A DNA stretch of 64,000 nt from Kitasatospora albolonga (GTDB lineage Bacteria > Actinomycetota > Actinomycetes > Streptomycetales > Streptomycetaceae). The notes below the pieces were generated by a model that was given only the letters and a program-made list of their open reading frames with translations, did no database searches and was not told the origin of the DNA. This document shows positions 41,495 to 50,323 of this stretch, in pieces (position 1 is the first letter of the stretch; each line of letters begins with the position of its first letter). A program made the translations under genes and the position numbers. The stretch covers positions 1,916,001 to 1,980,000 of the forward strand of contig CP020563.1 of assembly GCA_002082585.1 (NCBI GenBank), in the 5' to 3' direction.

Positions 41495-42760
41495 ATGACC
41501 GTACGCCGCAGCGCAGCCGCGCTCGCGACCACCGCCGTTCTGCTGGGCGCGGCCGCACCCGTCGCGGTCGCGCCCGTCGCGGTCGCCGCGCCGAGCCCTT
41601 CCCCCTCGGCCGAGCTGCCGCCCGGGCTCTACGGCACCACGGACCCCACGTACGACGGGGTGTGGCGGCAGTCGCTGGCCTTCCTCGCCCAGAAGATCGA
41701 GTACGTCACGCCGTCGGCCCAGGCCGTGGACTGGCTGGTGGGGCAGCAGTGCGACAGCGGCGCGTTCACCTCGTACCGCGACGCCGCCAAGCCGTGCGAC
41801 GCGTCGACCGTGATGGACACCAACGCCACCGCCGCCGCCGTCCAGGCGCTCGTGGAGCTGAACCAGCACCGCGAGGCGGCGGACAACGGGGCCGACTGGC
41901 TGAAGTCCGTCCAGAACGAGGACGGCGGCTGGGGGTACAACCCGGGCAGCCCCAGCGACGCCAACTCCACGGCCGTCGTGATCGGCGCCCTCGCCCGTAC
42001 GAGCGTCCCGATCAGCGAGATCACCACCGCCGACGGCAAGACCCCGTACACCGCGCTCCAGTCCCTGGCCATCCCGTGCGGGGAGAAGGACGGCGGCGCC
42101 TTCGCCTACCAGCCCGGCAAGAAGGGCGAGCTCGTCGCCAACGCCGACGCCTCGGCCGCCGCCGTGCTCGGGCTGATGGGCCGGGGCATGGCCGTCGGGG
42201 ACGCCAACGCGGTGAAGGACCCCGTCTGCCGCAAGGGCGACGACCTCACCGCCGAGGAGAGCGCGCAGAACGGCGCCCACTACCTCGCCGAGACCCTGGC
42301 CGCCTCCCCCTACCTCAACCAGCCGCCGATGCCGGGCGCCGAAGACAGCGCGCCGCAGCCCGACTTCGGCAACACGGCGGACGCGGTCGTCGCCCTCGCC
42401 GCCTCCGGGCACAAGGACAAGGCCGCCGCCTCGGTGGAGTGGCTGGAGAAGAACTCCAAGGACTGGGCCCAGCAGGGCGGGCCCGCCGCCACCGCGCAGC
42501 TGATCTTCGCCGCGCACGCGACGGGCGCCGACGCCCGCAGTTTCGGCGGGGTCGACCTCGTCAAGCAGCTGAACGCGACCGGCCCCTCCCCCGCCGCGAC
42601 CGCCGCCCCCTCGCCGACGCCGACCGGTCCGCAGCCCAGCAGCGGCACCAGCAGCGACGACAGCGGGCTCGGCCTGTGGTGGCTGGTCGGGCTCGGCCTG
42701 GCGTTCGGCGCGGGCATCGGCTTCCTGCTCAGCATGCGCCGGAAGAAGCAGCAGCCGTGA
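41495..42760 (+). CDS. surface alpha-toroid protein, intrinsic-factor-like, riboswitch-controlled
   Basis: A 421-residue exported protein. It has a signal peptide (about 1-32) and (alpha/alpha) toroid repeats (WLVGQQCDSGAFTSYRD, NEDGGWGYNPGSPSDANST, GGPAATAQL). A Pro/Ser/Thr linker follows, then a C-terminal transmembrane helix with a basic tail. The repeats resemble prenyltransferase/squalene-cyclase folds, which is also the fold of the alpha-domain of mammalian intrinsic factor and transcobalamin. As first gene after a B12 riboswitch and before an ECF transporter, a role in cobalamin capture on the outer surface is likely, though not shown. Corresponds, from memory, to the SCO2321 position in S. 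coelicolor. Confidence 0.83.
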   Translation: MTVRRSAAALATTAVLLGAAAPVAVAPVAVAAPSPSPSAELPPGLYGTTDPTYDGVWRQSLAFLAQKIEYVTPSAQAVDWLVGQQCDSGAFTSYRDAAKPCDASTVMDTNATAAAVQALVELNQHREAADNGADWLKSVQNEDGGWGYNPGSPSDANSTAVVIGALARTSVPISEITTADGKTPYTALQSLAIPCGEKDGGAFAYQPGKKGELVANADASAAAVLGLMGRGMAVGDANAVKDPVCRKGDDLTAEESAQNGAHYLAETLAASPYLNQPPMPGAEDSAPQPDFGNTADAVVALAASGHKDKAAASVEWLEKNSKDWAQQGGPAATAQLIFAAHATGADARSFGGVDLVKQLNATGPSPAATAAPSPTPTGPQPSSGTSSDDSGLGLWWLVGLGLAFGAGIGFLLSMRRKKQQP

Positions 42761-43536
42761 CGCCGCCCGCCGGGTCCGCCGGTGAGCGGCGCACCCGGTC
42801 CGGAGCAGTGCTCCGGTCGCCGAGCACCGCTCCCCTCACCACCCCCCTCAGGGCTCTCCTCGTCACCCTGCTCGCGGCCCTCCTCGCCGCCTCGGCGGTC
42901 CTCCTCGGGGCGGGCGGCGCCGAGGCCGCCGGGTACCGCTACTGGTCCTTCTGGGAGGGCAACGGCAAGAACTGGGAGTACGCCACCCAGGGCCCCGCCC
43001 TCCTGCTCCCCGACGACGGTACGGTCCAGGGCTTCCGGTTCTCCGTCAGCGAGGACTCCGCCGACGCCGACCAGCCGCGCCGCGCCCCCGACTTCGGGGC
43101 CATCTGCGCCTCCACCCCGGCGAAGGACGGCTCCAAGCGGGTTGCCCTGGTGATCGACCCCGGTACGCCGGAGGACGCCCCGGCCGGGGAGGAGCCGCCC
43201 GCCCTGCGTACCGCCTGCGCCCAGGTCGCGCCGGACGCCAGCAGCGCGGAGGCGCTCGCCTCGGTGGCGAAGCCGCTGCGGTACGACAGCAGCGCGATGA
43301 TCTGCGCGATCTCCGGCTATCCGAAGACGGGCTGCGGTGAGCAGGTGTCGGGCGACGGGGACGGCGGCAAGAAAGACAGCAGCGAGAAGCCGTCCGCCCC
43401 GTCGAGTGCGTCGAGCGCGGACGGTGACGGCGGCAGCAGCGGTGGCGGCGGGCCCTCCGTCGGGCTCCTCGTCGGTATCGGGGCCGTCCTCCTGCTGGGT
43501 GTCGCCGCCGTGTTCCAGGCCCGCCGGCGCCGATGA
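42757..43536 (+). CDS. SCO2322-like secreted/membrane-anchored protein
   Basis: A 259-residue protein. The N-terminal hydrophobic segment (about 30-58) should be a signal or anchor. The outer domain has GYRYWSFWEG and WEYATQGPALLLPDDGTVQGFRFSVS, and carries four cysteines (AICASTP, TACAQVA, MICAIS, TGCGEQ). A Ser/Gly linker and a C-terminal transmembrane helix follow. The GTG start overlaps the previous stop (GTGA). I recall this as the SCO2322 family, which always accompanies the toroid and ECF genes. With the toroid protein it probably forms the extracellular part of the B12 uptake system. Its ligand is not known. Confidence 0.83.
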   Translation: MTPPAGSAGERRTRSGAVLRSPSTAPLTTPLRALLVTLLAALLAASAVLLGAGGAEAAGYRYWSFWEGNGKNWEYATQGPALLLPDDGTVQGFRFSVSEDSADADQPRRAPDFGAICASTPAKDGSKRVALVIDPGTPEDAPAGEEPPALRTACAQVAPDASSAEALASVAKPLRYDSSAMICAISGYPKTGCGEQVSGDGDGGKKDSSEKPSAPSSASSADGDGGSSGGGGPSVGLLVGIGAVLLLGVAAVFQARRRR

Positions 43537-44738
43537 CGCACGCCCCGGGGACGGCCCGGCTGCTCCGGCGTGCCCTGCACGCGCCCGAGGCGGGCCGTTC
43601 CAACGCGCTGCCCGCCGGGGCGTGGTGGCTCTGGGCGCTGGGGCTCGCGACCGCCGCCTCCCGGACCACCAACCCGCTGCTGCTCGGCCTGCTGGTCGGG
43701 GTGGCCGGGTATGTGGTGGCGGCCCGGCGCACGGACGCGCCCTGGGCCCGCTCCTACGGGGCGTTCATCAAGCTCGGGCTCTTCGTCATCGCGCTGCGGC
43801 TGCTCTTCTCCGTCTTCCTCGGCTCGCAGATCCCGGGCTCGCACACCGTGTTCACGCTCCCCGAACTGCCCCTGCCCGACTGGGCGCAGGGGGTGCGGAT
43901 CGGTGGCCGGGTCACGGCGGAGCAGCTGGTCTTCTCGCTCTACGACGGGATGAAGCTGGCCGCCCTGCTGATCTGCGTCGGCGCGGCGAACTCGCTCGCC
44001 AACCCGGCCCGGCTGCTGAAGTCGCTGCCCGGGGCGCTGTACGAGGCCGGGGTCGCCGTCGTCGTCGCGATGACGTTCGCCCCGAACATGGTCGCCGATG
44101 TGGTCCGGCTGCGGACCGCGCGGCGGCTGCGGGGGCGGCCGACCGGTGGGGTGAAGGCCGTCGCGCAGATCGGACTGCCGGTGCTGGAGGGGGCGTTGGA
44201 GCGGTCGGTGGCGGTGGCCGCGTCGATGGACGCGCGGGGGTACGGGCGTACCGCCGACGTTCCGCCCGCCGTCCGGCACACCACCAACGTCCTCACGCTC
44301 GGCGGGCTGCTCGGGGTGTGCGCGGGGACGTACGGGCTGCTGGCCGCGCAGGGCGCCGGGTACGGGCTGCCCGTGCTGCTGGCGGGGCTCGTCGCGGCGA
44401 TGGCGGGGCTGCGGCTGGGCGGGCGGCGCTCGGTGCGGACCCGCTACCGCCCGGACCGGTGGGGCGTACGGGCCTGGCTGGTGGCGGGGTCGGGGGCGGT
44501 GGTGGCCGCCGCGATGATCTGGGCGGGCTCGGTCGATCCGGAGGCGCTGCACCCCGGTGTCGTACCGCTGACCGCGCCGGAGCTGCCGCTGTGGCCGGCG
44601 GTGGCCGTGCTGGTGGGGCTGCTGCCCGCGCTGGTCGCCCCCGTGCCGCCGACGGCCCGGGGCGCCGCCTCCGTACCACCGACACCACGCGGCCGGGGCT
44701 TCGAAGAACACGACCGTAGCGGCAAGGAGCAGGCGTGA
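43533..44738 (+). CDS. ECF transporter T component (CbiQ/EcfT-like)
   Basis: A 401-residue membrane protein. The coupling helices carry the Ala-Arg-Gly signature in MDARGYGRT (about residues 230-238) that contacts the ATPase, and ARLLKSLP. Four or five N-terminal hydrophobic segments and a longer-than-usual C-terminal membrane part (about 250-375) are visible. It overlaps the preceding gene by 4 bases. It transmits ATP hydrolysis to the S component of the energy-coupling factor transporter. Confidence 0.88.
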   Translation: MTHAPGTARLLRRALHAPEAGRSNALPAGAWWLWALGLATAASRTTNPLLLGLLVGVAGYVVAARRTDAPWARSYGAFIKLGLFVIALRLLFSVFLGSQIPGSHTVFTLPELPLPDWAQGVRIGGRVTAEQLVFSLYDGMKLAALLICVGAANSLANPARLLKSLPGALYEAGVAVVVAMTFAPNMVADVVRLRTARRLRGRPTGGVKAVAQIGLPVLEGALERSVAVAASMDARGYGRTADVPPAVRHTTNVLTLGGLLGVCAGTYGLLAAQGAGYGLPVLLAGLVAAMAGLRLGGRRSVRTRYRPDRWGVRAWLVAGSGAVVAAAMIWAGSVDPEALHPGVVPLTAPELPLWPAVAVLVGLLPALVAPVPPTARGAASVPPTPRGRGFEEHDRSGKEQA

Positions 44739-46444
44739 TCAGGTTCGAGCAGGTCTCCGTGCGGTACGACGGGACGGACCGGCCCACCCTGTCCGGCGTC
44801 GATCTCGCGGTGCCGGAAGGGGAGTTGGTGCTGCTGGTCGGCCCGTCGGGGGTCGGCAAGTCGACGCTGCTGGGGACGGTCTCGGGGCTCGTCCCGCACT
44901 TCACGGGCGGGGTGCTGAGCGGGCGGGTCACGGTGGACGGGCGGGACACCCGCGCCCACAAGCCGCGTGAACTGGCCGATCTGGTGGGCACGGTGGGGCA
45001 GGACCCGCTGGCCCATTTCGTCACGGACACGGTCGAGGACGAACTCGCGTACGGCATGGAGTCGTTGGGACTGGCGCCCGATGTCATGCGGCGGCGCGTG
45101 GAGGAGACGCTCGATCTGCTGGGGCTGGCCGAGCTGCGCGACCGGCCGATCGCGACCCTCTCGGGCGGGCAGCAGCAGCGGGTGGCGATCGGTTCGGTGC
45201 TGACCCCGCACCCCAAGGTGCTGGTGCTCGACGAGCCGACGTCCGCGCTGGACCCGGCGGCGGCCGAGGAGGTCCTCGCCGTACTGCAACGGCTGGTCCA
45301 CGACCTCGGAACGACCGTGCTGATGGCCGAACACCGGCTGGAGCGGGTCGTGCAGTACGCGGACCAGGTCGTCCTGCTGCCCGCGCCGGGGGCCGCCCCG
45401 GTGATGGGCGCGCCCGCCGGGATCATGAAGGTGTCGCCGGTCCGGCCGCCGGTCGCGGAGTTGGGGCTGCTGGCGGGCTGGGACCCGCTGCCGCTGTCGG
45501 TACGCGATGCCCGGCGCGGGGCCGGTGAGCTGCGGGCCCGGCTGGCGTCGGCCGAGGTGCCCGCGCCGCCGGAGCCGTCCGGGAGTGTGCCGGTCGCGCC
45601 GGTGTCGAGCGGCCCCCGGCCGGGGCGGATCGCCCGGCTGCTGGGCCGTACGAAGGCCGTGGCGGCGCCCGCGCCCGCCGCCGATCCCGTCACCCGGGTC
45701 GATGCGCTGAGTGTGCGGCGCGGCCGGATCGAGGCGCTGCGGCGGGTGACGCTCACCGTGGCGCCGGGCGAGACCGTGGCGCTGATGGGCCGTAACGGGG
45801 CCGGGAAGTCCACGCTGCTCGGCGCGCTGGTCGGCATGGTCGAGCCCACGTCCGGTTCCGTACGCGTGGGAGGTCTGGCCCCGGCCCGTACCGATCCGCG
45901 CGCCATGATCCGCCGGGTCGGCCTGGTCCCGCAGGAGCCGCGCGATCTGCTGTACGCGGACACGGTGGCCGCCGAGTGCGCCGCCGCCGACCGGGACGCG
46001 GGCGCGGCGGAGGGCACCTGCCGGGCCCTGGTCTCCGAGCTGCTCCCGGGGGTCGGGGACGCCACGCACCCCCGTGACCTCTCCGAGGGGCAGCGGCTCG
46101 CCCTGGCCCTCGCCCTGGTGCTGACGGCCCGCCCGCCGCTGTTGCTGCTGGACGAGCCGACCCGGGGCCTGGACTACGCGGCGAAAGGGCGGCTCGTCGG
46201 CGTCCTGCGCGCGCTCGCGGCCGAGGGCCACGCCATCGTCCTGGCCACGCACGATGTGGAGCTGGCGGCGGAGCTGGCCCACCGGGTGGTGATCCTCGCC
46301 GACGGGGAGGTCGTCGCGGACGGCCCGACCGGCCGGGTGGTGGTCTCCTCCCCCGCCTTCGCCCCGCAGACCGCGAAGATCCTCGCCCCGCAGGAGTGGC
46401 TGACCGTCTCCCAGGTGCGCGGCGCGCTGGAGGCGGGCGCGTGA
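44735..46444 (+). CDS. ECF transporter A component, two ABC ATPases fused
   Basis: A 569-residue tandem ATPase. Domain 1: Walker A GPSGVGKST (36-44), signature LSGGQQQR, Walker B VLVLDEPTSALD. Domain 2: Walker A GRNGAGKST (about 351-359), a degenerate signature LSEGQRLAL, Walker B LLLLDEPTRGLD. The fusion substitutes for separate EcfA1 and EcfA2 subunits. GTG start overlaps the T-component stop by 4 bases. It powers the transporter in the cytoplasm. Confidence 0.92.
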   Translation: MIRFEQVSVRYDGTDRPTLSGVDLAVPEGELVLLVGPSGVGKSTLLGTVSGLVPHFTGGVLSGRVTVDGRDTRAHKPRELADLVGTVGQDPLAHFVTDTVEDELAYGMESLGLAPDVMRRRVEETLDLLGLAELRDRPIATLSGGQQQRVAIGSVLTPHPKVLVLDEPTSALDPAAAEEVLAVLQRLVHDLGTTVLMAEHRLERVVQYADQVVLLPAPGAAPVMGAPAGIMKVSPVRPPVAELGLLAGWDPLPLSVRDARRGAGELRARLASAEVPAPPEPSGSVPVAPVSSGPRPGRIARLLGRTKAVAAPAPAADPVTRVDALSVRRGRIEALRRVTLTVAPGETVALMGRNGAGKSTLLGALVGMVEPTSGSVRVGGLAPARTDPRAMIRRVGLVPQEPRDLLYADTVAAECAAADRDAGAAEGTCRALVSELLPGVGDATHPRDLSEGQRLALALALVLTARPPLLLLDEPTRGLDYAAKGRLVGVLRALAAEGHAIVLATHDVELAAELAHRVVILADGEVVADGPTGRVVVSSPAFAPQTAKILAPQEWLTVSQVRGALEAGA

Positions 46445-47283
46445 GCGGTAACGGAGTCGACGTACGGGTGCGGGCCCCCCGGCCCGTGCGGCTCGGGCCG
46501 AAGTCGGTGGCCGCGCTGGTGCTCGTCAGCGCGGTCGGGGTGGTCGCCTTCGGGTGGCCGCTGCTGGCCGGTGCCGACTCCGGGCTGGCCCACGCGCAGG
46601 ACGCGCCGTGGCTGTTCGCCGCGCTGCTGCCACTGCTGGTCGCGGTGGTGGTGGCGACGATCGCGGAGTCCGGCATGGACGCCAAGGCCGTCGCGATGCT
46701 CGGTGTCCTGGCGGCGGTCGGGGCCGCGCTGCGCCCGCTGGGGGCGGGCACGGCGGGCCTGGAGCCGATGTTCTTCCTGATGGTCCTGAGCGGCCGGGTG
46801 CTGGGGCCGGGCTTCGGCTTCGTCCTCGGCTCGGTGACCATGTTCGCCTCCGCCCTGCTCACGGGCGGGGTGGGGCCGTGGATGCCGTTCCAGATGCTGG
46901 CGATGGGCTGGTTCACGATGGGCGCGGGGCTGCTGCCGGGCCCGGACCGGCTGCGCGGCCGGGCCGAGCTGGCGATGCTCGCGGTCTACGGGTCGGTGGC
47001 GGCGTTCGCGTACGGCACGATCATGAATCTGTACGGCTGGACGATCATCCCGGGGCTGGCCTCGGGCATCTCGTTCGTGGCGGGCGACCCGCTCCACGAG
47101 AACCTGGTGCGCTTCCTCGCCTACTGCGCGGCAACCTCGCTGGGGTGGGACCTGGGGCGGGCGGTGCTCACGGTCGTCCTGACGCTCACGGTCGGCCCGA
47201 CCCTGCTGAAGGCGCTGCGCCGGGCGACACGGCGGGCGGCGTTCGACGCGCGGGCGGGGTTCGAGGAGCCCCGGGGGTCCTGA
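46441..47283 (+). CDS. ECF transporter S component, putative cobalamin specificity
   Basis: A 280-residue protein with about 6-7 hydrophobic segments, typical of S components, and no ATPase or T motif. It includes FMLMVLSGRVLGPGFGFVLGS-like and WMPFQMLAMGWFTMGAGLL segments. It overlaps the ATPase stop by 4 bases (GTGA). The riboswitch predicts a cobalamin-related substrate. An imperfect 17-bp repeat straddles its stop codon. Confidence 0.85.
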   Translation: MSGNGVDVRVRAPRPVRLGPKSVAALVLVSAVGVVAFGWPLLAGADSGLAHAQDAPWLFAALLPLLVAVVVATIAESGMDAKAVAMLGVLAAVGAALRPLGAGTAGLEPMFFLMVLSGRVLGPGFGFVLGSVTMFASALLTGGVGPWMPFQMLAMGWFTMGAGLLPGPDRLRGRAELAMLAVYGSVAAFAYGTIMNLYGWTIIPGLASGISFVAGDPLHENLVRFLAYCAATSLGWDLGRAVLTVVLTLTVGPTLLKALRRATRRAAFDARAGFEEPRGS

Positions 47284-47307
47284 CCTGCCAGGGGTCTTGA
47301 CCTGCCG
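47274..47307. repeat. two 17-bp repeats at the S-component stop
   Basis: GGGGTCCTGACCTGCCA (47274-47290) and GGGGTCTTGACCTGCCG (47291-47307); the first includes the stop TGA. Confidence 0.75.
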
Positions 47308-47322
47308 GGGCTCCGGGCCGTC

Positions 47323-48624
<1,302 letters not shown>

Positions 48625-48772
48625 TTATGCAAGCAGTCTCGTGACGCGGGACCGGCTGCGCAAGGGGCGTGCAGGCACCGCGTACGCGCCCTGCGCGCGC
48701 CCCGCACCGGGGCGGGCCTACCGTGCGCGGGGTCGACCGGGGAACGGATCGGGCCGGGAGTCTTGCGACTTG

Positions 48773-48786
48773 TAGAACTCGTTACT
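48773..48786. promoter_or_regulatory. KstR-like operator upstream of cyp125
   Basis: TAGAACTCGTTACT has the AACnnGTT core and left arm; only the last base differs. It lies 94 bases before the cyp125 start. Confidence 0.55.
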
Positions 48787-48879
48787 ACCTTGCGGGCAGA
48801 TTCTGATGGAGCGTCAGGAACGCCAGGCGAGGGCGGCTGTCGGACGGTTCGCCGCCAGATCCGGAGTGGAGAGGTGCCC

Positions 48880-50136
48880 ATGCGCTGCCCCCATCTGCCC
48901 GACGGGTTCGACTTCACCGACCCCGACCTCCTCCAAGCCCGCGTCCCGCACCCGGAGTTCGCCCTGATGCGGCAGACCGCCCCGGTGTGGTGGTGCGCCC
49001 AGCCCGCCAACATCTCGGGCTTCGGCGACGAGGGGTACTGGGCCGTCACCCGGCACGCGGACGTCAAGTACGTCTCCACGCACCCGGAGTTGTTCTCCTC
49101 GAACACCAACACCGCCGTCATCCGCTTCAACGAGACGATCAGCCGCGACCAGATCGAGGTCCAGAAACTGATCATGCTGAACATGGACCCGCCGGAGCAC
49201 ACCCGGGTCCGTCAGATCGTCCAGCGCGGCTTCACCCCGCGCGCGGTGCGCTCGCTGGAGCAGGCCCTGCGGGCACGGGCCCGTTCCATCGTGGAGACCG
49301 CGCACACGGGGGCAGCGGCCGGGGCCGACGGCTCGTTCGACTTCGTCACGGACATCGCGGTGGAGCTGCCGCTCCAGGCGATCGCCGAACTCATCGGCGT
49401 ACCGCAGGAGGACCGGTCCAAGATCTTCGACTGGTCGAACAAGATGGCCGCGTACGACGATCCCGAGTACGCGATCACCGAGGAGGTCGGCGCCGAGGCG
49501 GCGATGGAGATCGTGGCGTACGCGATGAACCTGGCGGCGGCCCGCAAGGAGTGCCCGGCCCAGGACATCGTGAGCCAGTTGGTCGCGGCGGAGGGCGAGG
49601 GGAACCTGTCCTCCGACGAGTTCGGGTTCTTCGTGATCCTGCTCGCGGTGGCGGGCAACGAGACGACCCGTAACGCCATCAGCCACGGCATGCACGCCTT
49701 CCTCACCCACCCCGAGCAGTGGGAGCTCTACAAACGGGAGCGCCCGGGGACGACGGCCGAAGAGATCGTCCGCTGGGCGACCCCCGTGGTCTCCTTCCAG
49801 CGGACCGCCACCCAGGATCTGGAGCTGGGCGGTCAGCGGATCAGGAAGGGCGAGCGGGTCGGGCTGTTCTACTCCTCCGCCAACAACGACCCCGAGGTGT
49901 TCGACGCCCCGGAGGTCTTCGACATCACCCGCGACCCCAATCCGCACCTCGGGTTCGGGGGCGGCGGGCCGCACTTCTGCCTGGGCAAGTCGCTGGCCGT
50001 GATGGAGATCGACCTGATCTTCAACGCCATCGCCGACGTACTGCCCGATCTGCGGCTCCTGGAGGACCCGCGACGGCTGCGCTCGGCCTGGCTCAACGGG
50101 ATCAAGCAGCTTCAGGTGAGCACGCCCCTCGGCTGA
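48880..50136 (+). CDS. cyp125: steroid C26-monooxygenase-like cytochrome P450
   Basis: A 418-residue P450. The I-helix motif is AGNETT (258-263), ExxR is at 295-298 and the heme-binding Cys367 lies in FGGGGPHFCLG. The sequence tracks mycobacterial CYP125 closely (LPDGFDFTDPDLL, WDLYKxxRP-like WELYKRERP, IVRWATPV, LRSAWLNGIKQLQV), from memory. CYP125 oxidises the C26 methyl of cholesterol or cholestenone. ATG 48880 follows GGAGAGG; a longer open frame upstream has no support. Electron donors could be the ferredoxin at 38.2 kb. It is divergent from fadA5. Confidence 0.94.
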   Translation: MRCPHLPDGFDFTDPDLLQARVPHPEFALMRQTAPVWWCAQPANISGFGDEGYWAVTRHADVKYVSTHPELFSSNTNTAVIRFNETISRDQIEVQKLIMLNMDPPEHTRVRQIVQRGFTPRAVRSLEQALRARARSIVETAHTGAAAGADGSFDFVTDIAVELPLQAIAELIGVPQEDRSKIFDWSNKMAAYDDPEYAITEEVGAEAAMEIVAYAMNLAAARKECPAQDIVSQLVAAEGEGNLSSDEFGFFVILLAVAGNETTRNAISHGMHAFLTHPEQWELYKRERPGTTAEEIVRWATPVVSFQRTATQDLELGGQRIRKGERVGLFYSSANNDPEVFDAPEVFDITRDPNPHLGFGGGGPHFCLGKSLAVMEIDLIFNAIADVLPDLRLLEDPRRLRSAWLNGIKQLQVSTPLG

Positions 50137-50199
50137 CGCCGGGCCACGAGTGGCGGGGCGGGCGCGGTGGGCGGACCATGGGGAGACGCGGCGATCCAT

Positions 50200-50247
50200 G
50201 CCGAAGGGGTGCCGGGACGCGTTCACCACCGTCCCGGCACCCCTTCG
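50200..50247. terminator. strong hairpin between convergent cyp125 and GT87-PAP2 genes
   Basis: Perfect 18-base arms (50200-50217 and 50230-50247) around a 12-base loop. Confidence 0.88.
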
Positions 50248-50258
50248 GCCTGTGCGCT

Positions 50259-50323
50259 CTGCTGACCGCCTGGGCTGCCGACCGTCTGCGCTGCCGGCCG
50301 CCTGCGCTGTGCCGACCGCTACG
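50259..50323. repeat. four 16-bp repeats at the GT87-PAP2 stop
   Basis: Copies at 50259-50274, 50275-50290, 50291-50306 and 50307 onward, each like CTGCCGACCGYCTGCG. The last contains the minus-strand TAG at 50319-50321. Confidence 0.8.
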
